A stretch of 64,000 nucleotides of DNA from Larix kaempferi (taxonomy: Eukaryota; Streptophyta; Pinopsida; Pinales; Pinaceae): the NCBI GenBank assembly GCA_027924585.1, contig BSBM01000637.1:5518001-5582000 (forward strand), written 5' to 3'. The position numbers and the translations under genes were made by a program. Positions within the stretch are counted from its first letter, which is position 1. The number at the start of each line of letters is the position of its first letter. Shown piece after piece: positions 12,267 to 24,483 of the stretch. A model generated the notes under the pieces. The model worked only from the letters and a program-made list of their open reading frames with translations. It was not told the origin of the DNA and did no database searches.

Positions 12267-14105
12267 TCATCTAGCGCTTACATCCACAATACCAAGCCTC
12301 TCTCTGAAGTACTCAAATTTCACTCTGGCTAGTGGTTTCATCAACACATCTACAACCTTCTCATTGGTCGCAACATACAGGAGCTTTATTGCTCCTCTCT
12401 GCACCATATCGCTGATATAGTGATATTTGATCTCAAAGTGCTTTGACCTATCGTGGAACACCGGGTTCTTAGACAGCTTCACACAACTCTGGTTGTCACA
12501 AAATATACTAGTAGCCTCCAGCAGGAGATCAAATAACTCAAACAGTAGCTTCCGGAACCATTTGCCTCACAACTAGCCAAACAAGCTACAACTTACTCTG
12601 CTTCGGCTATACTCAATGCTACGCAGGATTGCTTCCTTCTAAACCAAGATATCACACCTGATCCCATACTGAAGTAGCACCCAGAAGGGCTCTTCCTATC
12701 TGCAGCACTGCTTGCCCAGTCCAAATCAACATAACCCTGCAGGTTAAGCTTTTGATTCGCATCATACTTGATCCCATAATCAATTGTACCCTTCAGGTAC
12801 CTCAGAATATGCTTTACAGCAACTAGGTGAACACCTATGGGATCCATCAGGAACTGGCTCAATGTGTTCACCGCAAAGCAAATATCTAGTCTCGTGTTCG
12901 TCAGGTACATCAAGGACCCAATCATCTGACGATACACCGTGACATCAACCGGCTCAGATGAAGCATCACAAACAGGTCATCCACATACAGAAGTAGTATC
13001 ATAGGATTTCCTTTTTCAACCTTGTAGTAAAGGTTGGAATCTGCTTTACTTTTAGTAAAGCCCAAATTGGATATAAATTTGTCTATCCTACCATACCAAG
13101 TCCTAGGAGCTTGCTTTAAGCCATACAAGGATTTATTCAACCTGCACACATATGAATCCCTGTCATGTGTCTCAAAACCAAGTGGTTGTTCCACATACAC
13201 TTCCTCTTCGACTACACCATTCAAGAAAGCTGCCTTGACATTTATCTGGTGTATCTTCCATTTCATCACTGCAGCCAGGGAAAGTACTGATCTGATGGAA
13301 GTGTACCTGGCTATAGGAGCAAAAGTCTCTTCATAGTCTATCCCCTCTTTCTTGGAGAAGCCACGAGATACAAATCTCGCTTTGTATTTCTCTATGCTTC
13401 CATCTGCAACATGCTTGATCTTGTAGATCCACTTGGAAGTCACAACAGACTTCCCATCAGGTCTTGCGACCACATCCCAAACATCATTCTTCATGATCGA
13501 CTGGTATTCCTCGACCATGGCATCCTTCCATTCTTTCTTTTCCGCTGCTTCTTCATAATTGGAAGTTTCTTTGTTCATAATGTCACAGAGTAAGGAAACA
13601 TAACTAGTATGAGATCTAGTCCTCTTCCTTTCTCTGTGTTCTTATTCTGGAATGCCATACCTTTCTGCATCTTGAATGAGCTCTCTAGCCCATGCAGGTT
13701 TCCTCTTGTGAGAGTTCTTCTCCGGGGTGGATCTACAGGTTCTTGCGGATCTTCCATTTCACGATCTGTATCTGGAAATGTTTTAGTCATGGTAGTGTCT
13801 TGAAATATGGCTTCATTTGGTTCTTCATGATCTTCAACAGGTGTCTTCCTTGACTTGATGAAGGCTAAGGTTTCATCAAATGTTACATCCCTGCTGACAT
13901 CAATCTTCTTAAACCCTGGAAAGTATATTCTGTAAGCTTTTGAGCTTTCACTGTACCCCACAAAGATGCCCTTCTTTCCTGAAGGATCTAGCTTTGTTCT
14001 CTTTTCCTTTGGAACATGTGTATATACTGGACAACCAAATATTCTGAGATGGATGACTTCAGGTTTCTTACTAGAGAATACCTCTTCTGGTGTCTTGTTG
14101 TCCAA
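12267..14105 (-). pseudogene. Copia copy 1 reverse transcriptase and RNase H, broken
   Basis: The segment from 14105 holds the integrase C-terminal extension (LRIFGCPVYTHVPKEKRTKL). The 13578-12922 segment has the reverse-transcriptase start NDVWDVV, the motif [22 protein letters not shown] and the catalytic [10 protein letters not shown]. The next segment (12937-12593) has DLDWASSAADRKSPSGCYF and the RNase H region up to LSIAEAE, and 12482-12267 ends it (NPVFHDRSKHFEIKYHY). Right after YVDD about 220 bp present in copy 2 are missing. The join shares the short sequence TGTGATGC or part of it, as expected for a microhomology deletion. Further frameshifts lie near 13650-13720 and 12500-12590. 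Not functional. Confidence 0.93.
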
Positions 14106-14126
14106 TATATTGTGAGGTGTTCTGTT

Positions 14127-15163
14127 CTACACATATACAGTTGTCCTAGCTGCTTCTACCCATAGATGCATAGGCAGATCCTGGTCATGCAGCATTGCTC
14201 GTGTTGCTTCCATGATTGTTCTATTCTTTCTTTCTGTAACCCCATTCTGTTGTGGATTGTAGGTAGAAGTTAACTCCCTCTTAATCCCTGAATCACTACA
14301 TAGCTTCTTGAAATCACCTGAAGTGAATTCTCCACCATTGTCGGATCTGAATGTCTTGATCTTCTTATCAGTTTGATTTTCCATCAAGGCTTTGAATTTC
14401 TTGAACTTATCAAACACTTCATCTTTTTTCTTCAAGAAATAAACCCAAGTCTTCCTAGAGAAATCATCAATGAAAGAGACATAGTATACATATCCACTCA
14501 GAGAACTAGATGACATCGGACCGCATGCATCGGAGTGGATAATTTCCAAGATTCCTTTAGCTTTGCTTTCATTGCTTGGAAATGCCTTCTTAATGTTCTT
14601 TCCTTTTGCACATCCTTTGCAAACCCTTTCATCATTTGTCTTGATTTCAGGAATACCCTCTACAACTTTGCTTGCAATTGGTAGTGCCTTATAGTGTACA
14701 TGAGCAATCCTTCTATGCCAAAGTTCACTTAGTTCCATGGATTCATGTACCATGGCATGTTCAAGTTGTGCCTTCAGTTTGTACAATCCTCCCTCTTGCT
14801 CTCCAATCACTACTTCATCATCTATAGTTTTACCCTTTGGCCACATTAGGACTTGGCCATCTACAAATGAAACCCTCATGCCTTTTGCATCCAATGCAGA
14901 TATGGAGAGTAGGTTCTTCTTGAGCCCAAGTACATATACAACATATTTCATCTTCAAAGACTTCCTAGAGTCTAGGTTGTAGGAGGCTTCACCACTTCCC
15001 TTGATAGGGTATTGATAGTCATCCCCAAGTTTCACCTTATGGGGTGACTCATGTTGATATAGATTTGCAAAAGATTCTTTAAACCCAGTCATGTGTTTGG
15101 AAGCCCCACTATCAATAAGCCAATCATTACATCCATGAGAGATAGTACCTATGAGAGCAGAGA
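14127..15163 (-). pseudogene. Copia copy 1 protease and integrase
   Basis: After a frameshift at the end of gag, the minus strand reads the aspartic protease motif WLIDSGASKHMTGF near 15090-15130. It then reads the zinc-binding region ELWHRRIAH with CKGCAKGKN, followed by the integrase core HSDACGPMSS, SFIDDFSRKTWVYFL, FRSDNGGEFTS and YNPQQNGVTERKNRTI, which hold the D, D and E catalytic positions. The frame stops at 14127-14129 with TAG where copy 2 has CAG. The integrase core itself looks undamaged. Confidence 0.93.
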
Positions 15164-16060
15164 TTAGAACATATTCATCTTCACTAGATGAGCATCACTT
15201 TCTTCTCTAGCCTTCTTCTTGGGAGGTTCATCATCCTCGGCAACATGAGCATGATATCTCTTCTTGTTGTTCTTCTTCCTTTTGTTGAAGTTGTTGTTGT
15301 TGTTCCTTTTGTTTTTAGGACAATTTGAAGCAAAGTGTCCCTTCTCATTACATGTGAAACATCTGAGATCTTTCTTATCTTTATGTTGATGGTGGTGTGA
15401 AGATTTCTTGGCATGAAAATACTCCCTCTTTGACCTTCCTTTCTTGGTGTGTGTTGTGAGAGCTTGATCTTCATTTACCATCTTTTCTTCTCGAGCCACA
15501 AGCCTTGATTCTTCTTGTGAGCATTCCTCCCATAGTCTACTGAATGAGATCAACTTCCTTCTTACACAGATTCCTTGGATGAAGGATTCCCATGACCTAG
15601 GTAAGCCATTGAATGTGGTCATGACAACTTCACCATTGTCCACTACTTCATCCACAGCTTCAAGTTGTTCCTTGATCTGAGAGACATTAGAGAAATAATA
15701 TTGAATGGTCTCTCCATTTTGAAGCTTTACCCCTTTCAATTGGTTCCACAGAGTCATCTTCTGATTTATGTTCTTCCCTTCAAAGAGCTTGGTTAGGGAA
15801 TCAAACATCTCCTTGGGTGTCTTCAAAGATGACACATGTGGTATGAGATGGTCTTTGATAGAATCAACAATGATCCTCTTTGCCTTGACCAAATTATTCT
15901 TATGTAAGGCCTTAGCCTCTTCTTCCTCTGGGGCAGGGACCTCTTCACCTATGTAAGTATCCAATTCATTTTCTTCTAGGATTAACCCAATCCTATACTT
16001 CCATGCTCGAAAGTTATCATCCCCTTCAAGCTTATCCTCAAGCTTGGTGTGGTGATACAT
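15164..16060 (-). pseudogene. Copia copy 1 Gag
   Basis: A continuous 298-codon frame starting at ATG 16060-16058. The N terminus (MYHHTKLED, then AWKYRIGLILEENELD) and the central helical region (LTKLFEGKN, GLPRSWESFIQG) match plant copia Gag. Near residues 235-250 is one CCHC zinc knuckle, CFTCNEKGHFASNC, followed by an Asn/Lys-rich basic tract. Gag forms the particle around the RNA. The frame runs out of register at about 15190, just before the protease, so it no longer fuses to pol. The open frame itself looks intact. Confidence 0.92.
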
Positions 16061-16618
16061 TTTAATGAGAAACTCAAATGGAAATAAAAGATTTAGGTCT
16101 TACCACTTGATTTGCAGAAATCTGGATCTAGAGCTAGATTAGGATTTGTCAGAGAAACCCTAAAAAATCAAAATGTGTATTTCAAACTTCTGAAAGGATA
16201 AAAAGATGCACCTTGATGAGCTGATCATCCTGGTGTACTCAGAAGTTGAAAACTGTAAAGTTTCACCCTTCAGAAATGCTTTTCAATCTCCTGGATTCAC
16301 TAGGGAGGACCCTGAATTAGGGTTTGAGTTTCCCTGAGCTTCACCCAACCAAAAAGTTCAATCCAAATCTCTACACTTTGATTTTTCCAAGGTGCTTTCA
16401 GCTATGGTCTCAAAATTCAGAAATTCCTATTTTTGTGGAAACCCTAATTTTTAGGGTCAAAACTGAAAGTGCCCAAAATTGAATTCTGATTGGACAAAAA
16501 GATGCACCTTGTTGAGGAGAGTCAAAATACCCTACTTCCTTGCAAGATCTATGGAGAGAAACCCAATAAACAAGAATCCCTAGCTTCTGCAACTGCATAG
16601 TGTCTTCTTCTCAGGTTA

Positions 16619-16630
16619 GCTCTGATACCA
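16619..16630 (-). promoter_or_regulatory. Copia copy 1 primer binding site (initiator Met tRNA)
   Basis: TGGTATCAGAGC on the minus strand starts immediately after the 5' LTR. It is the standard complement of the 3' end of plant initiator methionine tRNA. Confidence 0.95.
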
Positions 16631-17203
16631 TGTTAATTTCGTAGCATTAATTCAACATACTCTAGAATCTTTACTAAGAGAATAACATGTACAACATATC
16701 AAGCATAACAATGCATATAAATCACATCAAGAAATCACATGAGACAATAGACACACAGAGTTTCACTGGGGAAAACCATAAAGGTGAAAAACCACACAAC
16801 TTCCTCAGAGATAGAAAGAGGAATGATACAACCCAAGTACACAGAGATAGTCCTCCTAGTAGCTGAACCTCCTCCTCCACTAGTGCGCCACTTTCTAGTG
16901 AGTGTAGAAGTGAATAATGAGATGATCAAATAGAGTGTCGCCCGCACTCTATTTATACATGACCTGACCTGCCTAATAAAATAGCAGGGTCGACTTGTCT
17001 AACTCAGTCTAATAACCCATGGTAATACTAATCAAGGCCGACCTCACACTTGGTGGTCTAATAGCCCATCACTTGCAAGTTGCGACACTTGCGACACTTG
17101 TCAATACAAATGACGACACTTCCGTATAGAGGAATAATAACAACTCTATAGGAGTACAATATACATAGGTGAAATACATTCCGAAGTTACATATACATCA
17201 ACA
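16631..17203 (-). repeat. Copia copy 1, 5' LTR
   Basis: 573 bp, from TGTTAATTTC to ACATCAACA on the plus strand. It differs from the 3' LTR by scattered substitutions and small indels. It carries the same TATA-like box and hairpin (16928-16954), with one pair lost. The ORF across 16735-16947 is an LTR shadow. Confidence 0.95.
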
Positions 17204-17208
17204 ATGAT

Positions 17209-17605
17209 ATGTTGTACTAAAATTCAGCTGAGTTCCCAATTCCTGAAATAGTCCCTTCCAAAAATTTGATGTCAACTTTACATCTCGATATGAAATTATT
17301 GGTTTGGGAAATCCATGCAATCTGAATATCTCCTTCATGAAAATATTTGCTATGTCACTTGTCTTATGAGTGGACTTGACTAGAATAAAGTTGGATACCT
17401 TTGAAAGCTTTTCCATCACTAACATAATTGAATCATGCTTCCTCACTGTCATTGGAAAAATTGTTATAATATCCATAGAAATTACTTGCCGCTTCCATTC
17501 TGGAATGGGCAAAGGATGCAATAATCCTGCTGGATGATGATGCTCTTCCTTGACATGTTGACATTTTTTACACTTAGAAATGAATTTTGCTATGTCCTTC
17601 TTCAT
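17209..17605 (-). pseudogene. Chromovirus integrase zinc finger and catalytic core
   Basis: The frame reads KCKKCQHVKEEHHHPAGLL (zinc-binding cysteines), then PEWKRQVISMDIIT (first catalytic D), then FPKPIISYRDVKLTSNFW. In this family the second catalytic region normally reads SDRD, and here the first D is Tyr, so the enzyme would be dead. The frame ends with LNFSTTYH at the copia insertion and resumes at 10405. Just upstream (17617-17645) a TTG microsatellite interrupts the linker from RNase H. Confidence 0.9.
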
Positions 17606-19248
17606 CCCATGCCAAAATTTTTATTGTTGTTGTTGTTGTTATTGTCTGTTGATATCCTGGATGTCCAGAGTATGGCATTTGATGTATTTCATCCATCACG
17701 AGCTTCTTTAAATCTGCACAATTTGTAATATACAATCTAGTACCTTGATAAAGGATACTATCATCTTCACCAAGATGATATCCTACACCCTTTTCATCTA
17801 TATTCCCCTGCTGTATTTTTTCTTTAATTTGAAGGTAAGTTCCATCACTAGTTTGGGCTTCCATAAATCTTGTCTTCAAGTCTGGTTTGCACATACTTAA
17901 TGTTGCAACATGAAATTTTCTGCTAAGAGCATCTGCAACCTTATTCCCTTTCCCTTTTACATGATTAATTTCAAAATAAAATTCACAGATAAATTCCATC
18001 CACTTAGCTTTCCTAGAATTCAAGTGTAGTTGGTCAAACAAATACTTCAAGCTCATGTTGTATGTCCTAAGCTCGAATATTCTCCCCAACAAGTAATGTC
18101 TCCACTTCTCTAGAACATGTACTATGGCTGCTAGTTCTAAATCATGCATGGCATAATTCTTTTCATGCTATTTTAATTTCCTTGACTCATAGCAACTCAC
18201 AAATCCTTCTTGCATGAGCACTCCACATAGCCCTTCAATGCAAGCATCTATGCACACTACAAAATCCTTCCTTGGATATACAATTTAAAAAAAAGGAGCA
18301 TTGGTAAGTAACTTCTTTAACTAGTGAAATCTTTCTCACATTTTTCAGACCATATAAATTTGACACTCTACCTCCGTAATGATGTAATTGGATGATCTAT
18401 CTTGGAGAATCCTTCAATGAACCTTCTATAATATCCTGGAAGACACATAAAAGATCTAACATCTGTAACATTCTTTTGAGTAGGCCATTCCATTATGGAT
18501 TCAATCTTTTCTAGATCTAGTGCAATTCCTTCTTTTGAGATGATATGACCCAAATATTGTACATTCCTTTGATAGAAATCACACTTTCTCATCTTTGCAT
18601 ACAATTAGTTTTCTCTAAGAACTTGCAACACCATTCTTAGATGTTCATCATGCTCTTCTTCATTCTTTGAATAAGCAAGAATATCATCAAAGAACACTAT
18701 CACAATCTTATCCAAATACTTGTTGAAGACACTATTCATGAGACACATGAATGTAGTAGGTGCATTGGTAAGAACAAATGGAACCACTATGAAGTCATAA
18801 TGGCCATATCTTGTCCATAAACGTATCTTGTGAATGTTGTAATATTTTATCCTCACTTGATGATATCCATACCTTAAGTCAATCTTTGAAAACACTTATC
18901 TTCCTTCATTTGATCAAACAAATCATCAATTCTTAGAAATGGGTACTTATTCTTGAATGTCACTTTATTTAGCTTCCTATAATCAATGCACAACCTTAAA
19001 TTTCCATCCCTTTTCTTGACAAATAACATTGGTGCTCCCCAAGGAGATACACTTGTCCTGATATACTTCTTGTCCATTAATTCTTGTATTTGCATCTTTA
19101 ACTCTACCAATTATGGCATGCTCATTATATAAGGAGCTTTGGAAATTGGGGTTGCCCCTGGAACAAGATTGATGGTAAAATCAATATATCTCTTTGGTGG
19201 AAGTCCCGACACTTCATCCAGGAACACATCTTTGAACTTTTGCAATAA
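17574..19248 (-). pseudogene. Chromovirus reverse transcriptase and RNase H
   Basis: Segments in order from 19110: [20 protein letters not shown] and DYRKLNKVT (finger region), [15 protein letters not shown] (first catalytic D), [13 protein letters not shown] (the FFDD variant of YxDD usual for chromoviruses), then LGHIISKEGIALD and the thumb. The RNase H segment (18149-17574) has HDLELAAIVHVLEKWRHYL and ends HVKGKGNKVADALSRK. The normally conserved RTD is RTY here, so a catalytic position is lost. Several stops and one frameshift near 18890 separate the pieces. Confidence 0.9.
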
Positions 19249-21129
19249 CTAGAAGTCTTCTATCCTTGGTTCTTTTTCATCTGATATGTGAACTGCATAT
19301 AATTGGAAACCCTTCTTATAAAACCTTTTCAACTGTAGGGATGAGATCTGTCTTACTGAGAATTGCTTGGGAATTCCTCTTACCAATATTGGTCTTCCCT
19401 CTTCATCAGTGCATTCAAGTACCTTTTCATAGCAATCTATCTTGGGTCTATGCCTTTCCAACTGATCCATACCTATTAGGGCATCATAAGATACTAATGG
19501 TAGGACATTCAAATCTACCTTCGTGAGCAATCCATTCAACTTCATGGGGCACTCCATCACTACTTCACTCACTTTTATCTTGGTATCTGTGGCTAACTAA
19601 GCTAGACAAGACTTACCGTGTTTCATTTTTCTAAGCAAACAACCTTCATCCACTTATGGAGAAACAGAACTATGAGCATATCATGGATCGATCAAAACAG
19701 AAATAGATTGCTTAGAAATCTTACCTTCAACTTTCACCACTGCTTATTGATGGCCTGCCTGATGATTATCCAACACTGCATAAATTCGAGGCACTGCCCT
19801 TTCCATATCCTCCATTGTTGCTGCTCCTTTTGAGTTTTGCAAGCTCTGGGGATTCTCCCTCCGCTGTGGACAATATTTAAGCATGTGGTTTCCTCCACAT
19901 CTCCAACATTGAAGTGGTCCTTTTAATGCTTTTTCTACTACAACTGTTGGCTTGTTCCCACTTCGTGCTTGTTGGCCCTATGGAAAATTTCTTGGCTGAT
20001 TTTTGAATGGTGGCTTGAATCCACTTTTCCTTTGATCAAACCTCCCTCTTGGATTTCCTTTCCATGCTGGGTGAACCTCTGGTTTTCCTTTGCTCTGCTC
20101 ATAGCAATGCATTACCATCCTAATGGATTCATCAAGACTTGGTGGATTAACAAACTCAATCCTATCTCTTAAATTTTGAGGTAGACTTCCAAGGAAGCAT
20201 TAGATATTTACCCTCTCATTTTTTATATAGTCCACATACCTCAACAATTCCAAAAATTTATGGACATGTTCTTCCATATATTTCTATCCCAACTTGAGTT
20301 CATTGAATTATTTCCTTTTGTTTTCATAATACCTACCATAAATGTATTTTTCCTTGAAATACGTCTTAAATCACTCCCAAATGATCCTCCTTTCACTGGT
20401 CCCTTTTACTTGTATGAGGTTATCCCACCAAATTGAAGCTCTTCCATTTAGATTGTAAATAGAAATTATTGCCTTTGTATTTCCTGAGTAATCATGAATC
20501 CTGAAATATTTCTTCATCCCAAGAATCCATGCCTCTTCATCTTGGCCAGTCTTACCTTATCCATCAAATGTGGGAGGCATTGCCTTCCTAAATTTTCCTT
20601 GTGGAATTCCTTTGGATTTCTTTCTTCCTTCAAATATGATAGAAGTATTCCTTGGACTTCTTCAAGGGCCTCTTGAGTCACATGACCTGCTGGAATAAGA
20701 TCTTGACGAGGGTGTTTTGTGCTTTTTGCTCATAGAACTCTTTCTTGGGGTTGGAGTCCTCTTCCTAGAATGACCTCTAGAGAGACTCTTTGCACCTCTT
20801 CCTTATTTACCTGCATTTATTGGGTTGGACCCAAGGTTTACCCTCTGTTGCATATCAGTGAGGCTCTGCAAAATAGAAGCATTGAGCTAGTTCTGTTCCT
20901 CCTGATCCTTCATCAACAATTCATTAAATCTTATCATAGTTTCAACCAAATTTTGAGGAGTTATTTTCTCCCTTCTCCCATTTGATTCAGTATCAACATG
21001 TTCTTCTTGCACATTTTCTCCTAGCACATATTCGTCATGATCATAAGGATCCTTCACGTCATTCATGCTTGCCATTTTCCTTTGGAGATTCCTTTCCCCT
21101 TCATGTTGCTCTCTGCTACAACTATTCAA
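19249..21129 (-). pseudogene. Chromovirus Gag and protease
   Basis: The frame starts at ATG 21129 with a charged N terminus (residues 1-80). It continues through a Gag capsid region with ASIWWDNLIQ and EEHVHKFLELLRYVDY (about 20560-20200), then a zinc knuckle CWRCGGNHMLKYC at about 19890-19855. The protease follows, with LIDP at the active-site loop (about 19690) and DALIGMDQLERH near 19470. Stops interrupt it at several points, for example near 20820, 20555 and 19960. Gag forms the particle, and the protease cuts the polyprotein. Confidence 0.87.
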
Positions 21130-21228
21130 ATCCTATCAGCTGCAAACACTTATTTTAAATATTCTTATTATCTTCTTGTAAGATCCTACTTTGTCCCAAG
21201 CATACCTAGTGTTGCAACCTTTCCCCTT

Positions 21229-21242
21229 GGGCTCTAATACCA
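21229..21242 (-). promoter_or_regulatory. Chromovirus primer binding site
   Basis: TGGTATTAGAGCCC on the minus strand, two bases after the 5' LTR. It matches the initiator-Met site TGGTATCAGAGC except for one C-to-T change. Confidence 0.85.
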
Positions 21243-21244
21243 TC

Positions 21245-22997
21245 TGTAACATCCCCAATCCCCTCAGTTCCCTTTAGAGGTGATGGGGGAACAAACTAAT
21301 CATAATAATAATTTTTTTTTAAATCTGCATTATTACACAACTGCAATAATGCAAAACTAACTTCAATCCGCAATCTTCAAGCCACAATGTGGGAGTTAGA
21401 AGTCGGCACTGCAACGCACAACTTTGAAAATTACACCTCCGACTTCTGCAATCCATAGTCTGCAATGTGGGAGTCAGAAAGTCAGAACCCCAAATTCTCA
21501 GCTTTGCAGAATCATGCCTTCGACTTGTGCAAGCCGTGATGCGAGAGTCGGAAGTTGGGACCCTAAATTGACAACTCCGGGAAAATTATGCCTATGATTT
21601 CCACAATCTACAATCCAATGCGCAACTCCGTAGAAATCGCACCTCCGACTTTCGCAATTCGGAACCCGCGATGCAGAAGTCGGTAGTTGAAACTCCAAAT
21701 TCACAACTCTAGAGAAATCTCACCTCTGACTTCCGCAATCCACAATTCGTGATGTGGGAGTCAAAAGTCAGAACTATGATGTGTAACTCTGTAGAAATCG
21801 CACCTCCGAATTTCGCAATTAGCAATCCGCAATGCAGGTTCAGAAAGTTGGAAGTCGGTCCCATAGCCCGGTTACTGCCAATCTTCTTAGGCTGCTAACT
21901 TTCTCATCCCAAGTCCGTTTTCATCATACTTGGTACCGTTGGACATATATCAACGAATTCTATGAAACGATGTGATCATGTGCCACACCTGATAAATCTA
22001 AGTTTTCCACTCTTCCAACCAAAATTCTTCCCCTAACTCCATCAATGCATATTTACCCCTCTGTAAAGAGCTCTGCTATCACATTGACATGGCCCCTCCC
22101 TTCATCTGACCCACATAGGGGTCATGAACACAAACATTGGTGTCTAATTAATCCCCTAATCCCATATGATGAAATACAAACCTTCTAAATATGTGTGCAA
22201 TGCATAGTAAACATACACAGTGGAATTAAATCAGATTAATGCATCTACAACATGCAAGACTAAAAACATGTTTAACACAAGAAAAATGATGAAATAATAC
22301 AAAAATGAACCATCCCCATGTTCAGGATTATAGACAAACTTCCTACTAATTAATTCCATGTGATCATTTCATTCAGATTGACTTGAAATAATAGATAAAC
22401 ACAACATAGGAAGTAGCATCATTTAGGACCATAGAGAGCACTTATCTGTTAAGATGAAATTGTCCAAGCAACTGGCTATGTGAGAGCAACGTTCCAACCA
22501 ACCATAGGTCTCTGTCCATCCTATATTATTTCAGCTAAGAGACCACCCCCGAGATGTGTTTTGTATCCACTAAGGAGGAACTAAATAGGATCACTCACAA
22601 CCATGGTTTCACACAAACAAATATGCTAAGAAAACACACAGTTTGGTTTATCAAGCATGTAAAAGACAATGGAGGAGGAGGCTAAGCCAATGAGCTCAAC
22701 CCCAGAGATATAGGCCTCTCAATTCTAACTCAAACAGCCTTGGAACCCATAATACATTCCACATGCAACACAATAAAGGTCCTCTTCTCTGCTGCATAGT
22801 CCCTTGGGCACCCCTTCTATCTAGTGCTCTTCAGGGTGTGCATAGAAAGGTCCAAGCTACTAATTCCTTGAGACTCTATCCTTCACTGGGTTTATCAAGC
22901 AATTCCACCTTCTGCTTTATTTCATCTCTGTCATTCCCACTTGGATTTTCTCAATTTCTATGGCCAAAGCGACTCTATCCCGCAACTGGATTCTTGG
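21245..22997 (-). repeat. Chromovirus 5' LTR, first part
   Basis: 1753 bp starting TGTAACATCC on the plus strand and matching 7101 to about 8860 of the other LTR. It stops at CTTGG (22993-22997), where a related solo LTR begins. The remainder resumes at 43808. Confidence 0.9.
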
Positions 22998-24483
22998 TGT
23001 CACATGCCCTCCCATCAATCCGATGCAAGGAAGGGAACATGACTCACATTCCAGGGTTTATTTGGGAAACTCAACCCTGTCCTTTTCTAACAAATTCATA
23101 ATAAATAAAAACTTATGTGTGCAGATTCATACTTCAAATAAACACAGCGGAACGATACACTATCCACACACAATTGCATCATGCATTCAACATATAATCA
23201 TAACAGTCATCAAATTAAATATTGCAAAACAGAAAATGAATATAATTTAAACCACAAGAATACTTATATTCAAAATGAGCTGTCCAAGAAAATGGCTATG
23301 TGAGAGAAACATTCCACCCAACCATAGGTCTCTTTCCAACCTGTATTATTTCAGCTGAGAGACCACCCTCGAGCTGGGATGTGTATCCACTAAGAGGAAC
23401 TAAACAAGATCACTCACAGCCATGGTCTCACACAAACAGTCATGCTAAGCCAACACATAGTTGGGTTTATCAAGCATGCAAGAGACAAAGGAGGAGGATG
23501 CTAATCTAGTGAGCTCAACCACAGAGCTACATGCATCTCAACTAAACTCAAACAGTCATGGTACCCACAATACCTACCACACCCAACACAAGGAAGGTCC
23601 CCTTCTATGTTGCACAGTCCCTTAGGAATCCCTTCCTTCCAATGCTCTTCAAGGTGGGCATAGAAAGGTCCAAGCTGCTAAATCCTTGAGATTCTAGCCT
23701 TCACTGGGTTTATCAAGCAATCCCAACCTCTGTTCTATTCTCTGTTTTGACATTCACGCTTTGATTCTCACAAATCGGTGACCAAACGACTCAGTCCTAT
23801 AATTGGATTTTCGGGATATCAGAACTGAGTTTTCCTATGGATTTATGGGTATCTCACACTCTCAAATGCACCCCAAGGTTAATATCTATGGATCCCCCAT
23901 CGGATTTCACTATCCACAAAAATTATGGGTGTTTATGGAATTTCAAAATGTGGGTTCATGCAAAGTTGCGATTTATGTTTTTTGTCACTATTCAATCTGT
24001 GTAATGGACGGAAACTGAAGCTTAGATGTTCAAAAATGGAATGGGAATGAGGAAGAACGAATTACCGTGAGATAGAGTGACTTGTGGGTTAAGGAAAAAG
24101 AGCCCATGCCTGCCATACAAAGTTATGGGCTGCCCATGGTCCATTGAAGCCATGGATTGATTTCTTTAACAACTTTCTTACATAGAATTAAATGTCAGCA
24201 AAGAAATTCAAATGGGTTCACAATATGACATTTGGAAGCATATGGTTCAACCCTGCAACCCCCTCACCACTCCCTAGTGGAATACACATGGCCCCCTCTG
24301 ATTCCTTGCTCCCATAGCCAGTTTTGGTATTTTATTGCAATATTAAATATTCACATCAATTTACAATATTTCATGGCTTAATAGCACATGGATACCATAG
24401 CATCAAATACTTTCCTTTCTAAATAAAATTCGAGCATACACTAGTGGGGCCTTGGCCTTGAGCCCCACGCTAGGGAAACATAC

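Larger units (their letters stand above)
10411..17203 (-). mobile_element. Ty1/copia retrotransposon, copy 1, inserted in chromovirus integrase
   Basis: A 6793 bp element bounded by TG and CA, with the 5 bp target duplication ATGAT at 10406-10410 and 17204-17208. LTRs are 10411-10969 and 16631-17203. The primer site TGGTATCAGAGC abuts the 5' LTR, and a purine tract abuts the 3' LTR. Gene order on the minus strand is gag, protease, integrase, reverse transcriptase, RNase H, which identifies copia. The element at 56397-63649 is a second copy of the same family. This copy is inactive: it has frameshifts, stops and a deletion of about 220 bp in reverse transcriptase. Confidence 0.96.

Noticed and set aside
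15184-15474. Minus-strand 96-codon basic ORF overlapping copia Gag.
   Set aside because: An out-of-frame shadow of the Lys/Asn-rich Gag tract. The same kind of shadow occurs in copy 2 at 58122-58469.
22440-23830. Apparent tandem duplication inside the chromovirus 5' LTR.
   Set aside because: Explained by insertion of a related solo LTR with its own CTTGG target duplication.
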